This document shows positions 53,023 through 61,850 of a DNA stretch of 64,000 bases, piece after piece. The notes under the pieces were generated by a model, which was given only the letters and a program-made list of their open reading frames with translations, searched no databases and had not been told where the DNA came from. The position numbers and the translations under genes were made by a program. The stretch is from Mesorhizobium sp. L-8-3. Lineage in GTDB: Bacteria > Pseudomonadota > Alphaproteobacteria > Rhizobiales > Rhizobiaceae. Numbering within the stretch: position 1 is the stretch's first letter; every line of letters starts with the position of its first letter. The stretch lies in contig NZ_AP023262.1 in the NCBI RefSeq assembly GCF_016756615.1, positions 3,597,501 through 3,661,500 on the forward strand. The letters run 5' to 3'.

Positions 53023-53037
53023 ATAACTTCGGATTAT
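53023..53037. promoter_or_regulatory. candidate LysR-type binding box
   Basis: ATAACTTCGGATTAT (53023-53037) is a short inverted repeat that fits the T-N11-A pattern of LysR targets. It lies between the divergent lysR-type gene and the operon starting at 53134. Confidence 0.5.
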
Positions 53038-53133
53038 GACCTTCCTCGCATATTCTATTGGCTTGCGGGAGAGCTGATCGTCATTTTCGCACCGGCATGA
53101 AGGCGGCCGCGCGGCCGTAAAGGAAATGCGGAA

Positions 53134-53955
53134 ATGATCAGTGGCAGCACACGCATCGTCGTCATCATTGGTTCACCGGTGGCTCAGGTGAAATCGCCGG
53201 AGAATTTCAACGCCGCTTTCGCCCATTCGGATGACGACGTGGCGATGATCGCCATGGACATCGCGCCGCAGGCGGTCGCGGACTTCCTGTCGCTCGCCAG
53301 ACGCTGGAAAAACCTTGAAGGCTTTGTGGTGACAATTCCGCACAAGCAGTCGGTGGCGGCGGGCCTCGACAGGATCAGCGAGCGGGCGGCCCTGCTCGGC
53401 GCGGCCAATGTTGTCCGGCGGGAACGGGACGGTACGCTGAAAGGCGATATGGTCGACGGGATCGGGTTTCTCGCCGCCGCCCGGGCAAGCGGCTTCGATC
53501 CCACGGGCAAACGCACACTGGTCGTGGGCGCCGGCGGGGCTGGCGGCGCAATCGCGCATGCGCTTTGCGAAGCCGGTGCGGCGATCGTCAGGATCCACGA
53601 CATCGATGCGGCGAGGGCATGGCGCCTTGCCGTTCTGCTGCGAGACCGCTTCCCCGCGACCGATGTGAATACCGGTATCGAGGCTGGCGGGTTCGACCTT
53701 GTGGTCAACGCCACGCCGCTCGGCATGAAGCCGGCCGACCCGCTGCCGCTCGGCGACGAGGTTTTGGCACAGTTGCACGGCTCGGCGCTGGTGGCCGATG
53801 TGGTTACGTCGCCGGAGGTCACCCCGTTCCTTGAAGCGGCCCGTGCAAGAGGACTGGCGATCCAGACGGGCACGCAGATGGCAACGGCTCAAATGACGCT
53901 GCTCGCCGCCGCCATGGGCGTGATGGAGCCAGGCAGGATGCGCGACAGGGCATGA
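53134..53955 (+). CDS. shikimate/quinate dehydrogenase-like protein (AroE family)
   Basis: A 273-residue NAD(P)-dependent enzyme. The substrate-binding start GSPVAQVKSPENFN, the catalytic Lys71 in TIPHKQSV and Asp108 in GDMVDGIGF are present, and the dinucleotide loop reads VGAGGAGGAIAHAL. Normal AroE has Asn-Thr before the Asp (NTDG); here it is Met-Val. This suggests a catabolic dehydrogenase acting on a different polyol or cyclohexane carboxylate. It is the first gene of the LysR-controlled operon and overlaps the next gene by four bases. Confidence 0.86.
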   Translation: MISGSTRIVVIIGSPVAQVKSPENFNAAFAHSDDDVAMIAMDIAPQAVADFLSLARRWKNLEGFVVTIPHKQSVAAGLDRISERAALLGAANVVRRERDGTLKGDMVDGIGFLAAARASGFDPTGKRTLVVGAGGAGGAIAHALCEAGAAIVRIHDIDAARAWRLAVLLRDRFPATDVNTGIEAGGFDLVVNATPLGMKPADPLPLGDEVLAQLHGSALVADVVTSPEVTPFLEAARARGLAIQTGTQMATAQMTLLAAAMGVMEPGRMRDRA

Positions 53956-55214
53956 CAAGGACCATGCAGACATATGACGTGGTGGTGGTCGGTGCCGGGG
54001 CCGGGGGGCTTGCCGCGGCGGTCGGAGCGGCCCGGACCGGTGCCAGGACGCTGCTCGTGGAGCGCTACGGCTTCATGGGCGGCGCGGCGACCAACGCCCA
54101 GGTTTTCGCCTATTGCGGTTTCCTTGCGCGTGGGGAAACGGCCAGGCAGGTGGTACGCGGCGTTGGCCAGGACCTGCTCCTGGAACTCAGGGCGCTGGGC
54201 ATCGACATCGCGCCGGTCATCTCGAAGAGCGGCTACTGGATCATCATGCTCGATCCCGAGGCCACCAAGCTCGCCTTCGACCGGTTGGCGCGCAAGAACG
54301 CCGTCGATGTGCGACTCCATAGCCGCGTCGTCGGGGCGCGGGTCGAAGACGGCCGCATCCGTTCCGTGGCCCTCGTCGATCATTCCGGTACGACCACGGT
54401 CGAAGCGGCTGCGTTCGTCGATGCCAGCGGCGAGGCGACGCTTGCGGCGCTTTCCGGCGCGCCGTTGAGCCAGCCGGGCGGACCGCAGGCGCATCTCCAG
54501 GCTGCATCCTTCCCGATAAGGATCGGCGGCGTTCCGGAGGGTGTCACGCTCGATCGCGCGGTCATGGCGGAACTTATCCGCGAGCACAACAAGACCGCGG
54601 CGATGCCGATCCTCCGCGACGATGGCGGCGTCGTCTCGCGGCTGCCGCTCAGCCGCGACATGTGGTGGATGGCGATAGATCTTGAGACTGACGGGATCAC
54701 CGGCGACAGCCTGACGGAGGTTGAGTTCAAGGCGCGCGAACTGGCCTGGCGGAACCTCGAGGTGCTGCGCCGTCACCCCGGATTCGAACAGGCCTATCTC
54801 GTATCCACCGGTCCGCAGATCGGTATCCGCGAGACGCGCAGGCCGGCCTCGCGCGCCGACGTGACCGAACAGGACGCCCTCCAGGGCCGGCGGCATGCCG
54901 ATGGCATAGGCCGTGCCGCCTGGCCTATGGAAGTGCATGAGGCGCCGGGGCGAGCCCGGTTCGTCGACATCGGAGGCGAAGGCTTCTTCGATGTGCGGGC
55001 AGGCGCTGTCGAAGCGGCTGGTATTTCCAACCTGCGGCTTGCCGGGCGCGTCATCGGCAGCGACCCGAAAGCGTATGGCTCGATCCGGGTCATGGGCACG
55101 GCCTTCGCCACGGGCCATGCCGCCGGCGTTTCCGCAGCGCTGGCAACGGAGGATGCGGCGACCGATATCGGCCTGTTGCGCAAGACGCTGGAAGGGCAGG
55201 GCGCCGTCATCTGA
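53952..55214 (+). CDS. FAD-dependent oxidoreductase
   Basis: A 420-residue flavoprotein. The N-terminal dinucleotide motif reads VVVVGAGAGGLAAAVGAART. ERYGFMGGAATNAQV next to it is typical of the FAD_oxidored (PF12831-like) group. The C-terminal NLRLAGRVIGSDPKAYGS with GTAFATGHAAGVSAAL is the closing FAD-contact region. The substrate is unknown. It overlaps both neighbours by a few bases, so it belongs to the same operon as the AroE-like and KstD-like proteins. Confidence 0.88.
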   Translation: MTRTMQTYDVVVVGAGAGGLAAAVGAARTGARTLLVERYGFMGGAATNAQVFAYCGFLARGETARQVVRGVGQDLLLELRALGIDIAPVISKSGYWIIMLDPEATKLAFDRLARKNAVDVRLHSRVVGARVEDGRIRSVALVDHSGTTTVEAAAFVDASGEATLAALSGAPLSQPGGPQAHLQAASFPIRIGGVPEGVTLDRAVMAELIREHNKTAAMPILRDDGGVVSRLPLSRDMWWMAIDLETDGITGDSLTEVEFKARELAWRNLEVLRRHPGFEQAYLVSTGPQIGIRETRRPASRADVTEQDALQGRRHADGIGRAAWPMEVHEAPGRARFVDIGGEGFFDVRAGAVEAAGISNLRLAGRVIGSDPKAYGSIRVMGTAFATGHAAGVSAALATEDAATDIGLLRKTLEGQGAVI

Positions 55215-56956
55215 TGGCGCGGGGAGGAAGAGACGTGGAGAGGGACGACGACATACCGGCATCGGTCGACCTGATCGTGCTCGGCAGCGGCGCCGCTGGC
55301 CTCGCTGCGGCCGTCACAGCGGCGCATCATGGCCTTTCGGTGCTGGTGGTTGAAAAGGAGGACAGCTTCGGCGGCGCCTCCGCGATCTCGGGCGGCACTG
55401 TCTGGATACCTGGCAACCGGCAGGCATCCGAGGCGAAGCTTGACGCCTCGCTGGAGGCTGCTTCGACCTATCTGACCCATATGATCGGCAGCGCCATCGA
55501 CCGGCCGCTGGTCGAAACCTTCCTTGCGAGAGGCGGGGAAGCGCTCGCTTTCCTGGAAGAGAAGTCTGAGCTCAGATTCAAGGTCCGGCCGTTTTCTCCC
55601 GACTACCACATGGAGGTTGCCGGGGCCTCGGATGGCGGGCGCGCGCTCGAAGTGCTCGAATATGACGGGAGCCGGCTCGGCAGGCACTTCGGCGAGCTCC
55701 GCAAGCCGCCGAAAGGAATGCTGCTCTTCGGCGGCATGATGGTGAACCGGGGCGACGTCCAGCATTTCCTCAACGCGCGCCGATCATGGACGTCGCTTTG
55801 CCATTGCCTGAAGCTGTTGGCCCGCTACGCGAAGGACAGGATCCGCCACAATCGCGGGACGCGCCTCGTCGTGGGCAATGCGCTGATCGCCCGCCTGGCG
55901 CGATCCGCCTTCGACCTGGGCATCGACCTGCGGCTCGGCGTCAAGACCAAAGCCCTGATCGAGGATGGCAACAGGGTTTGCGGCATCGTCGTCGAAGCGG
56001 AAAGCGGAGAACGGCGGGTTCGTGCGCGGGCAGGCGTGGTCTTTGCGACGGGCGGCTTCGGCGCGTCGGCAGAAGCCGGCCGGTGGCGCTCCGGAACCGA
56101 CGTATTGCACCGGTCGATGTCTCCGGCCGGCAATATCGGCGACGGTATCGAACTGGCCGGGTCGGTCGGAGCTGCAATGGGCGAGGAACTCGCCTCCAAT
56201 TTCTATTGGGCACCCGTTTCGGTGCTGACGCGCCCTGGCGGTCAGCAGGAGAAGTTCCCGCATCTGGTGACCGATCGCGCCAAGCCAGGCCTGATCGCGA
56301 TCAACCGGCTCGGTCGCCGGTTCGTCAACGAGGCCGATTCATACCATCGCTTCGTGCTCGCCATGCTGGCCGCTCCCGAGGTGAATTCGCCTTGTCACCT
56401 GATCTGCGATTCCGCCGCGCTCGCGGCCTATGGCCTGGGGCTCGCGCGCCCGGCACCGGCCACCAATGCCGCCCTCGTGAGGCAGGGATACCTCATCAAG
56501 GCGGGCAGCATCGGCGAGCTGGCTTCGAAGATCGGTGCCGAAGAGGGCGCCTTGCGTGGCACGATCGAACGCTACAACGCCAATGCCATTGATGGCGCGG
56601 ATCCAGATTTCGGCAAGGGAACCAGCTCCTACAACCGCTCGATGGGCGATCCCGACCATCGGCCCAATCCCTGCCTGGCGCCGCTGGCGAAGCCGCCCTT
56701 CTACGCCGTCAGGCTGGTCACCGGAGATCTCGGGTCAGCGCGAGGCATCCGCACGGATGCGCAGGCGCGCGTGCTCGATGCGGGCGGAAGTCCGATACCG
56801 GGCCTATATGCCGCAGGCAACGACATGAATTCCATCATTAACGGAACCTATCCAGGGCCGGGCATCACCTTGGGGCCGGCGCTCACCTTCGGTTACATTG
56901 CGGCGCTCCATGCCGTTGACCGCATGAAACGACTGCAACAGGAAGAGCCTCGATGA
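55214..56956 (+). CDS. FAD-binding dehydrogenase of the fumarate reductase/3-ketosteroid dehydrogenase family
   Basis: A 580-residue flavoprotein starting at ATG 55214 (TGATG overlap). The FAD loop is VLGSGAAGLAAAVTAAHHG, followed by GGASAISGGTVWIP. The middle has VFATGGFGAS, and the end has GLYAAGNDMNSIINGTYPGP then GITLGPALTFGY. This layout matches flavoproteins that desaturate ring ketones or reduce enoates. With an AroE-like and a second flavoprotein, stepwise oxidation of a ring compound is a plausible job. It overlaps the NIPSNAP gene by four bases. Confidence 0.88.
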   Translation: MARGGRDVERDDDIPASVDLIVLGSGAAGLAAAVTAAHHGLSVLVVEKEDSFGGASAISGGTVWIPGNRQASEAKLDASLEAASTYLTHMIGSAIDRPLVETFLARGGEALAFLEEKSELRFKVRPFSPDYHMEVAGASDGGRALEVLEYDGSRLGRHFGELRKPPKGMLLFGGMMVNRGDVQHFLNARRSWTSLCHCLKLLARYAKDRIRHNRGTRLVVGNALIARLARSAFDLGIDLRLGVKTKALIEDGNRVCGIVVEAESGERRVRARAGVVFATGGFGASAEAGRWRSGTDVLHRSMSPAGNIGDGIELAGSVGAAMGEELASNFYWAPVSVLTRPGGQQEKFPHLVTDRAKPGLIAINRLGRRFVNEADSYHRFVLAMLAAPEVNSPCHLICDSAALAAYGLGLARPAPATNAALVRQGYLIKAGSIGELASKIGAEEGALRGTIERYNANAIDGADPDFGKGTSSYNRSMGDPDHRPNPCLAPLAKPPFYAVRLVTGDLGSARGIRTDAQARVLDAGGSPIPGLYAAGNDMNSIINGTYPGPGITLGPALTFGYIAALHAVDRMKRLQQEEPR

Positions 56957-57273
56957 TCTACGAAATGAGAACCTACGCGCTGAAGCCGACCAGATTGGCG
57001 GATTGGCTTGCGCTCTACAAAAGCCACGCGCTCGCTGTCCAGCAGGAGCACCTCGGCAATCTCGTCGGGTTCTTCACCACGGAATTCGGGACAACCAGCC
57101 AGGTCGTGCACATATGGGCATATGAGAGCCTGGACGACCGCGCGGCGCGGCGTGCCCGCATGGTGGCCGACCCGCGCTGGGCCGAGTTCAGCGTCCGGAA
57201 CAAGGAGCTCGATGCCTTGCTCGAGCTGAAGTCATCGATCCTGAAGCCGACCGATTTTTCGCCGTTGGCCTGA
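56953..57273 (+). CDS. NIPSNAP-family protein
   Basis: A 106-residue single-domain protein of ferredoxin-like fold. MIYEMRTYALKPTRLADWLA at the start and VHIWAYESLDDRAARRARM in the middle are family hallmarks. Such small proteins often stand in catabolic operons, with unclear roles as monooxygenase-like or accessory proteins. It starts inside the stop codon of the preceding flavoprotein gene. Confidence 0.9.
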   Translation: MIYEMRTYALKPTRLADWLALYKSHALAVQQEHLGNLVGFFTTEFGTTSQVVHIWAYESLDDRAARRARMVADPRWAEFSVRNKELDALLELKSSILKPTDFSPLA

Positions 57274-57298
57274 AGTGCCGCCCCAGGGACGGACCTCG

Positions 57299-58192
57299 AT
57301 GAACGCCACGGCAAGACTGTTCCCCGGTTTCAGACAAGAAACCATTCAAACGTCGCAGGCGCGGCTTTCGGCGGTCGCCGGCGGTTCCGGCAGACCGGTC
57401 CTTCTGCTGCATGGCTATCCCGAGACGAAGGCGGCCTGGCACCGCCTCGCCGGCCCGCTCGCGCGAGACCATACGGTCGTGGCGGTAGATCTCCCCGGCT
57501 ACGGCGATAGCCGGGTCGTCGGCGATCCCGCCAATGCCGGCAGCAAGCGCTGGATGGGCGCTCAGTTGCACGAACTCATGGTCGGGCTGGGGCATGAGCA
57601 CTACGCCGTCGTCGGCCATGACCGCGGCGCGCGCGTCGCCTATCGCATGACGCTCGATCGTCCGGAGGCGGTGACCTCGCTCACCTCGCTCGCAGTGGTG
57701 CCGACGCTCGACATGTGGTCGGGAGCGACCAAGAATTTCGGCATGGGTGCCTTTCACTGGTTCATGCTCGCGCAACCTTTCGATCTGCCGGAGCGTCTCC
57801 TGTCGGCCGATCCGACCTATTTCCTCGACCTGACGCTGTCCAGGATGGCCGAAGGCCTCGAGCATCTCGACCCGTTGGCACTGGCGGAATATCGGCGCTG
57901 CTTCCTCGATCCGGACGTCCGGCATGCCATGTGCGAGGACTATCGCGCCGCGGCCGGCATCGACGAGCGTCACGACATCGAAGACCGGGAACAGGGGCGC
58001 AGAATCCGCTGCCCGGTGCTGGTGCTCTGGCATGAGGGCAGGACGTTCGGACCGGGACGCGTGCCACTCGACATCTGGAGGGATTGGGCGGTCGACGTCT
58101 CCGGGCGCGGGCTTGCGGGAGGCCACCTTCTTCCCGAGCGTGCGGCCGACGAAGTTCTCGCCGAACTCGACGTGTTCCTCGGGCGCGACTGA
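57299..58192 (+). CDS. alpha/beta hydrolase, haloacetate-dehalogenase-like
   Basis: A 297-residue cytoplasmic hydrolase. Nucleophile Asp108 is in GHDRGARVAYR, with Arg109 and Arg112 at the carboxylate-binding positions. His153-Trp154 (FHWFMLAQP) and Tyr215 match the halide pocket of fluoroacetate dehalogenases, and His276 (GGHLLPER) is the catalytic base. The position that normally holds the supporting acid (VLDIxPT in the family) reads LAVVPT here, with Ala132, so the charge relay must differ or activity may be altered. The start ATG 57299 lies 25 bases after the NIPSNAP stop. An epoxide or ester hydrolase is the alternative. Confidence 0.82.
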   Translation: MNATARLFPGFRQETIQTSQARLSAVAGGSGRPVLLLHGYPETKAAWHRLAGPLARDHTVVAVDLPGYGDSRVVGDPANAGSKRWMGAQLHELMVGLGHEHYAVVGHDRGARVAYRMTLDRPEAVTSLTSLAVVPTLDMWSGATKNFGMGAFHWFMLAQPFDLPERLLSADPTYFLDLTLSRMAEGLEHLDPLALAEYRRCFLDPDVRHAMCEDYRAAAGIDERHDIEDREQGRRIRCPVLVLWHEGRTFGPGRVPLDIWRDWAVDVSGRGLAGGHLLPERAADEVLAELDVFLGRD

Positions 58193-58194
58193 TC

Positions 58195-58461
58195 ATGGCG
58201 ACGACGCGCGCGCAGACGGCGGGACAAGGTGGCGGACCTGCGCTCAGCCTGCGTCAGATCGAGGTCTTCCACGCCGTCGTGCTCGCGCGCTCCATCACCA
58301 GCGCCTCCAAGGTGCTCAATGTTCGAGATTTCGGTCCTGCGGAATCGCAAACGGCCGCGTTCCGGCAATGTCAGGAAACTGATCGAGACCCTGCGCAGCA
58401 GGCTCGCCGAGGCCGAAAGCGGTTGCGATCTCCATGCTTTGAAGGCATGACCGGCCGATGA
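58195..58461 (+). pseudogene. truncated LysR-family regulator remnant
   Basis: The frame from ATG 58195 reads as a LysR helix-turn-helix start, LSLRQIEVFHAVVLARSITS then ASKVLN. It loses homology at about 58318, in the middle of the recognition region, and stops at 58461. No downstream frame carries the rest of the helix-turn-helix or the substrate domain. In another frame a 43-residue run (58319-58450) ends in a charged helix but has no known family. The gene appears to be cut by a deletion; the next importer gene starts 86 bases later. Confidence 0.65.
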
Positions 58462-58546
58462 ACCGGTTGTTCGTCCGCACTGCAGATGGCAACAAGATCT
58501 GAAGCAGCCCTCCAAGAGGCAAAACCTGGGAAGGAAACCCTGAGAA

Positions 58547-59575
58547 ATGCAGAAGCTTTCATTGAACCGCCGGCAGGCGCTCATCGGTCTCGGCGCGGCC
58601 GGCACCATGTTCGGTTTCGGGTTGCCGGCTCACGCCGCCTCCAAGGTCAATCTCGGCGTCATGCGCCTGGCGAGCCATGCTCCGAGCTTCATCGCCTATG
58701 AGCGCGGCTACTACAAGGACGAGGGGCTGGACGTCGAATTGAAGTTCTTCGAGGCGGCGCAGCCGATGGCGGTGGCGATCGCCTCCGGCGATGCCGACTA
58801 TGGCGTCACCGCAATGAGCGGCGGTCTGATCAGTCTCGCCGAAAAGGGCGCCGTCAAGGTGATCGGCGGCGCGCTCACCGAGGAGAAGGGGCTCGTCGGC
58901 GCGATCATCCTCGCCTCCAACAAAGCCTACGAAGCCGGGCTCACCAGTCCGAAGGAACTCGCGGGCAAGACCTTCGGCATCACCACCGCCGGTTCGTCCT
59001 TTCATTTCATGGCGCACAAGATCGCGGAGGCTAACAACATTCCGCTTTCGGACATCACGCTCAAGCCGATGCAGAAGGTGGGCGCCATCGTCGGCGCGTT
59101 GTCGTCGGGCCAGATCGACGCCTGGGCGATCCAGGCGAGCGTCGCCAGGAAGATGATCGGCGAAGGTTCAGCCAAGCAGATCGGCCTCGTCTCCGACTAT
59201 GCGCCCGACTACCAGGTCACCACCGTCTTCACCTCGACGAACAACGCCGCCAATGAGCGTGAAAAGACGGAAGCTTTCATCCGCGCTTACTCCAAGGCAG
59301 TCGACGACTACAATCTGGCCTTCGTCGACAAGAAGGCTGACGCGGCCGAGGTCGATGACATCGCCCGGATCTGCCACAAATACGTCCAGTCCGACCTGCC
59401 GTTCGAGAAGGCCCGGGCCAACCTTGTCGATGGGTCGATGCGCATCAACAAGGGATTGGCCCTTTCGCTGAAGTCGGTGACCGAACAGCTCGAATGGTTC
59501 AAGTCGGAAGGCATGGTCAAGGACAACATCACGTCCGAAATGCTCTTCGACACGTCTTACGTGAAGACGATCTGA
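58547..59575 (+). CDS. Tau/Ssu/nitrate-type ABC transporter substrate-binding protein
   Basis: A 342-residue exported protein. The N-terminus LNRRQALIGLGAAGTMFGFG has a twin Arg and resembles a Tat signal, with cleavage near AHAA. The type II fold of the SsuA/TauA/NMT1 class shows LGVMRLASHAPSFIAYERGY, FFEAAQPMAVAIASGDADYG and a KELAGKTFGITTAG turn. ATG 58547 follows GGAAGGAAACCC. Relatives bind sulfonates, nitrate, thiamine precursors or aromatic acids; the neighbouring catabolic genes favour an organic acid. Confidence 0.9.
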   Translation: MQKLSLNRRQALIGLGAAGTMFGFGLPAHAASKVNLGVMRLASHAPSFIAYERGYYKDEGLDVELKFFEAAQPMAVAIASGDADYGVTAMSGGLISLAEKGAVKVIGGALTEEKGLVGAIILASNKAYEAGLTSPKELAGKTFGITTAGSSFHFMAHKIAEANNIPLSDITLKPMQKVGAIVGALSSGQIDAWAIQASVARKMIGEGSAKQIGLVSDYAPDYQVTTVFTSTNNAANEREKTEAFIRAYSKAVDDYNLAFVDKKADAAEVDDIARICHKYVQSDLPFEKARANLVDGSMRINKGLALSLKSVTEQLEWFKSEGMVKDNITSEMLFDTSYVKTI

Positions 59576-59604
59576 GCCGTCCCGACCGACAGGTCTCGAT
59601 TTGA

Positions 59605-59628
59605 CGGAGGTCCGCCATCGGACCTCCG
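59605..59628 (+). terminator. strong hairpin between binding-protein and ATPase genes
   Basis: CGGAGGTCCG (59605-59614) pairs perfectly with CGGACCTCCG (59619-59628) around a CCAT loop, 29 bases after the stop. The ATPase ribosome-binding site GGGAGG begins two bases later, so the hairpin may also influence its translation. Confidence 0.55.
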
Positions 59629-59640
59629 CGGGAGGATCCC

Positions 59641-60408
59641 ATGGATCTGCTGATCGACAAAGTCAGCCACGCCTATGGAGCGGTCGAAGTATTGCGCGAC
59701 GTCTCGCTTGAGATTCCGCAAGGCCAGATCGTCTGCCTCGTGGGACCGTCCGGCTGCGGCAAGTCGACCTTGCTGCGCTTCCTGGGCGGTCTGGAAGTCC
59801 CGACCACCGGGGCCGTCCTCCAGGTCGGCGAGCCCGACAAGGATTCGCTCAACCCGCTCACCTATGTGTTCCAGCATTTCGCGCTGCTCCCCTGGCGCAC
59901 CGTGGAAGGCAACATCCGGCTCGTCCTCGAAGACCATCGCCTCGGCCACGCCGAGATGGACCGTATCGTGACGGACGTGCTGGCGCGGACCCGCCTTTCC
60001 GACTTTCGCACGGCATTGCCCAAACAGCTCTCGGGCGGCATGAAACAGCGCGTTGCCATCGCTCGCGCCTTGTCGGTGCGTCCTGCCGTGATGCTGATGG
60101 ACGAGCCTCTCTCTGCACTCGACAGCCAGACGCGCGAACTCCTGATGGACGATCTTGCTGCATTGTGGACCCGCCAACCCTTCACGGCCGTCTATGTCAC
60201 GCACAACCTCGCCGAAGCGGTGCGTCTTGGCCATCGTATCGTCGTCCTGTCTCGGCGCCCGGGGCGAATCCGCGACATCGTCGATATCGACCTTCCACTG
60301 GATCGGCGGGCGCTCGGCGATCCCAAGCTCGAAGCCAAGCAGAAGCAGCTTTGGGAACTGATGCGCGAGGAAGCGGCCGCGGCCGACCAGGAACTGATCG
60401 ATGTCTGA
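59641..60408 (+). CDS. Tau/Ssu-type ABC transporter ATP-binding protein
   Basis: A 255-residue ATPase. Walker A is GPSGCGKST near residue 37, the signature LSGGMKQRVAIARALS, Walker B VMLMDEPLSALD and the switch His in VYVTHNLAEA. A GGGAGG site precedes ATG 59641. It overlaps the permease gene by eight bases. Confidence 0.94.
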   Translation: MDLLIDKVSHAYGAVEVLRDVSLEIPQGQIVCLVGPSGCGKSTLLRFLGGLEVPTTGAVLQVGEPDKDSLNPLTYVFQHFALLPWRTVEGNIRLVLEDHRLGHAEMDRIVTDVLARTRLSDFRTALPKQLSGGMKQRVAIARALSVRPAVMLMDEPLSALDSQTRELLMDDLAALWTRQPFTAVYVTHNLAEAVRLGHRIVVLSRRPGRIRDIVDIDLPLDRRALGDPKLEAKQKQLWELMREEAAAADQELIDV

Positions 60409-61198
60409 TGCCGTGGTTCGTCCTGTAGAGTTCCGTGGGCGCGGCTTTGCCCCGCAACATGTCCGCGGTATCGGCCTTGCCGTCTTCATCGTCCTGATCG
60501 GCCTGGCCGAGATCGGGACCCGTTCCGGCTTCATATCCAGCCTGACGCTGCCGCGCCCTTCCGCGGTGCTGGAAACCCTGGTTCAGCTCTACCAGACCGG
60601 CCTTCTGTGGAAGCATCTGCTGCCCTCGCTGCAACGCCTTTTCGTTGGTGCCCTCATTGGCGTCGCCGCCGGCGTGTCGCTCGGCGTGATGATCGGCCTC
60701 TTCAGTCTTGCCCGCGCCGGCCTCGTGCCGCTCGTCGCCGCCTTGTTCCCGATCCCGAAGATCGCCCTGCTGCCGCTTTTCGTCATCTGGTTCGGCATCG
60801 ACGAGGCGTCCAAATATGCGCTGATCGCCTTCGGCACGTTTACCCCCACCGTGGTGGCAACCTATGGTGCGGTCGACAATGTCGACAGAAGCCTGATCCG
60901 GATGGGGCAGAGCTTCGGGCTCTCCTGGTGGTCGATCGTGCGCAAGATCGTGCTGCCCGGCGCCTTTCCCGCGATCCTCTCGGGCCTGCGTGTGTCGATC
61001 TCGATCGCCATCATCCTTCTGGTGGCTGCCGAGATGCTCGGCGCCGAATTCGGAGTGGGCTCCTACATCCTCGAAGCGGGAGCCCTCTACGATCTCGAAC
61101 GGCTGTTCGCGGGCGTGGCGATCCTCTCAATGATGGGACTTGTCATGAATTGGCTCATCGGCCTGGTCGAACACCGTTTCCTCGGCTGGCGCGGCTGA
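60401..61198 (+). CDS. Tau/Ssu-type ABC transporter permease
   Basis: A 265-residue membrane protein with about six hydrophobic segments. LPSLQRLFVGALIGVAAGVS and the coupling loop LIRMGQSFGLSWWSIVRKIV (about residues 165-185) are characteristic of SsuC/TauC permeases. It ends the importer operon. The 209 bases after it hold a distant inverted repeat (61264-61271 and 61313-61320) and no other visible signal. Confidence 0.93.
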   Translation: MSDAVVRPVEFRGRGFAPQHVRGIGLAVFIVLIGLAEIGTRSGFISSLTLPRPSAVLETLVQLYQTGLLWKHLLPSLQRLFVGALIGVAAGVSLGVMIGLFSLARAGLVPLVAALFPIPKIALLPLFVIWFGIDEASKYALIAFGTFTPTVVATYGAVDNVDRSLIRMGQSFGLSWWSIVRKIVLPGAFPAILSGLRVSISIAIILLVAAEMLGAEFGVGSYILEAGALYDLERLFAGVAILSMMGLVMNWLIGLVEHRFLGWRG

Positions 61199-61407
61199 CG
61201 CCGGCCCTGCGAAAAAGCGTGATGCTGCTGCCTCGCGTACGCGCGATCCGGTCAGAACTCCCGATGAACCCCTACCGGTGAAACTTCCGGTTCCTTGCCG
61301 CGCCGCCGTCATGGGTTCATGATCCCGGCGTGGGTGATGTTGCCCGCATTCAGATCTGGCGCCCGCATGCGGCGCTCCCGCGTCACGGCGCCGGAGGGAG
61401 GTGTGAC

Positions 61408-61701
61408 GTGACGACGTACATCATGCTTGTCAACTGGACCGAGCAGGGCGTGAAGAATGTGCGCGAATCGCCGAAGCGGCTCGATGCGGCAAAGAAGCAG
61501 CTTTCGGAAATGGGCGGTTCGTTCAAGGAGTTCTATCTGACGATGGGCGATTGCGACATGGTGGCCGTCCTCGAGGCACCGGACGATGCCGTCATGGCGC
61601 GTTTCGTCCTGGCGCTTACTACGGCCGGAAACGTGCGTACCCGAACGTTGAAGGCGTTTCCGGAGGCCGCCTATCGCGAGATCATCAACTCGCTTGGCTG
61701 A
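61408..61701 (+). CDS. GYD-domain protein
   Basis: A 97-residue protein. The start is GTG 61408, chosen because GGAGGGAGG ends six bases upstream; the longer upstream frame lacks any site. The pattern YIMLVNWTEQGVKNVRESPK, MGGSFKEFYLTMGDCDMVAV and VRTRTLKAFPEAAYREI matches the GYD superfamily, a small ferredoxin-like fold. The function is unknown for the family as a whole. Confidence 0.88.
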   Translation: MTTYIMLVNWTEQGVKNVRESPKRLDAAKKQLSEMGGSFKEFYLTMGDCDMVAVLEAPDDAVMARFVLALTTAGNVRTRTLKAFPEAAYREIINSLG

Positions 61702-61850
61702 GCGATCGCGGAAGGCGGCAGGCCACCTGCCGCCTTCTCCCTGGAACTACGCCTTCGAATTCGTCGACACGATGCCGGATCGAAACGGCTCGCGGTACCG
61801 TCGCCAGCCGACGGAGCGCAATTTCAACCCGACAAGGACGGCCGCTCGTC

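Noticed and set aside
58319..58450. 43-residue open frame inside the LysR remnant
   Set aside because: No ribosome-binding site, no known family, and it overlaps the broken gene; kept only as a remark there.
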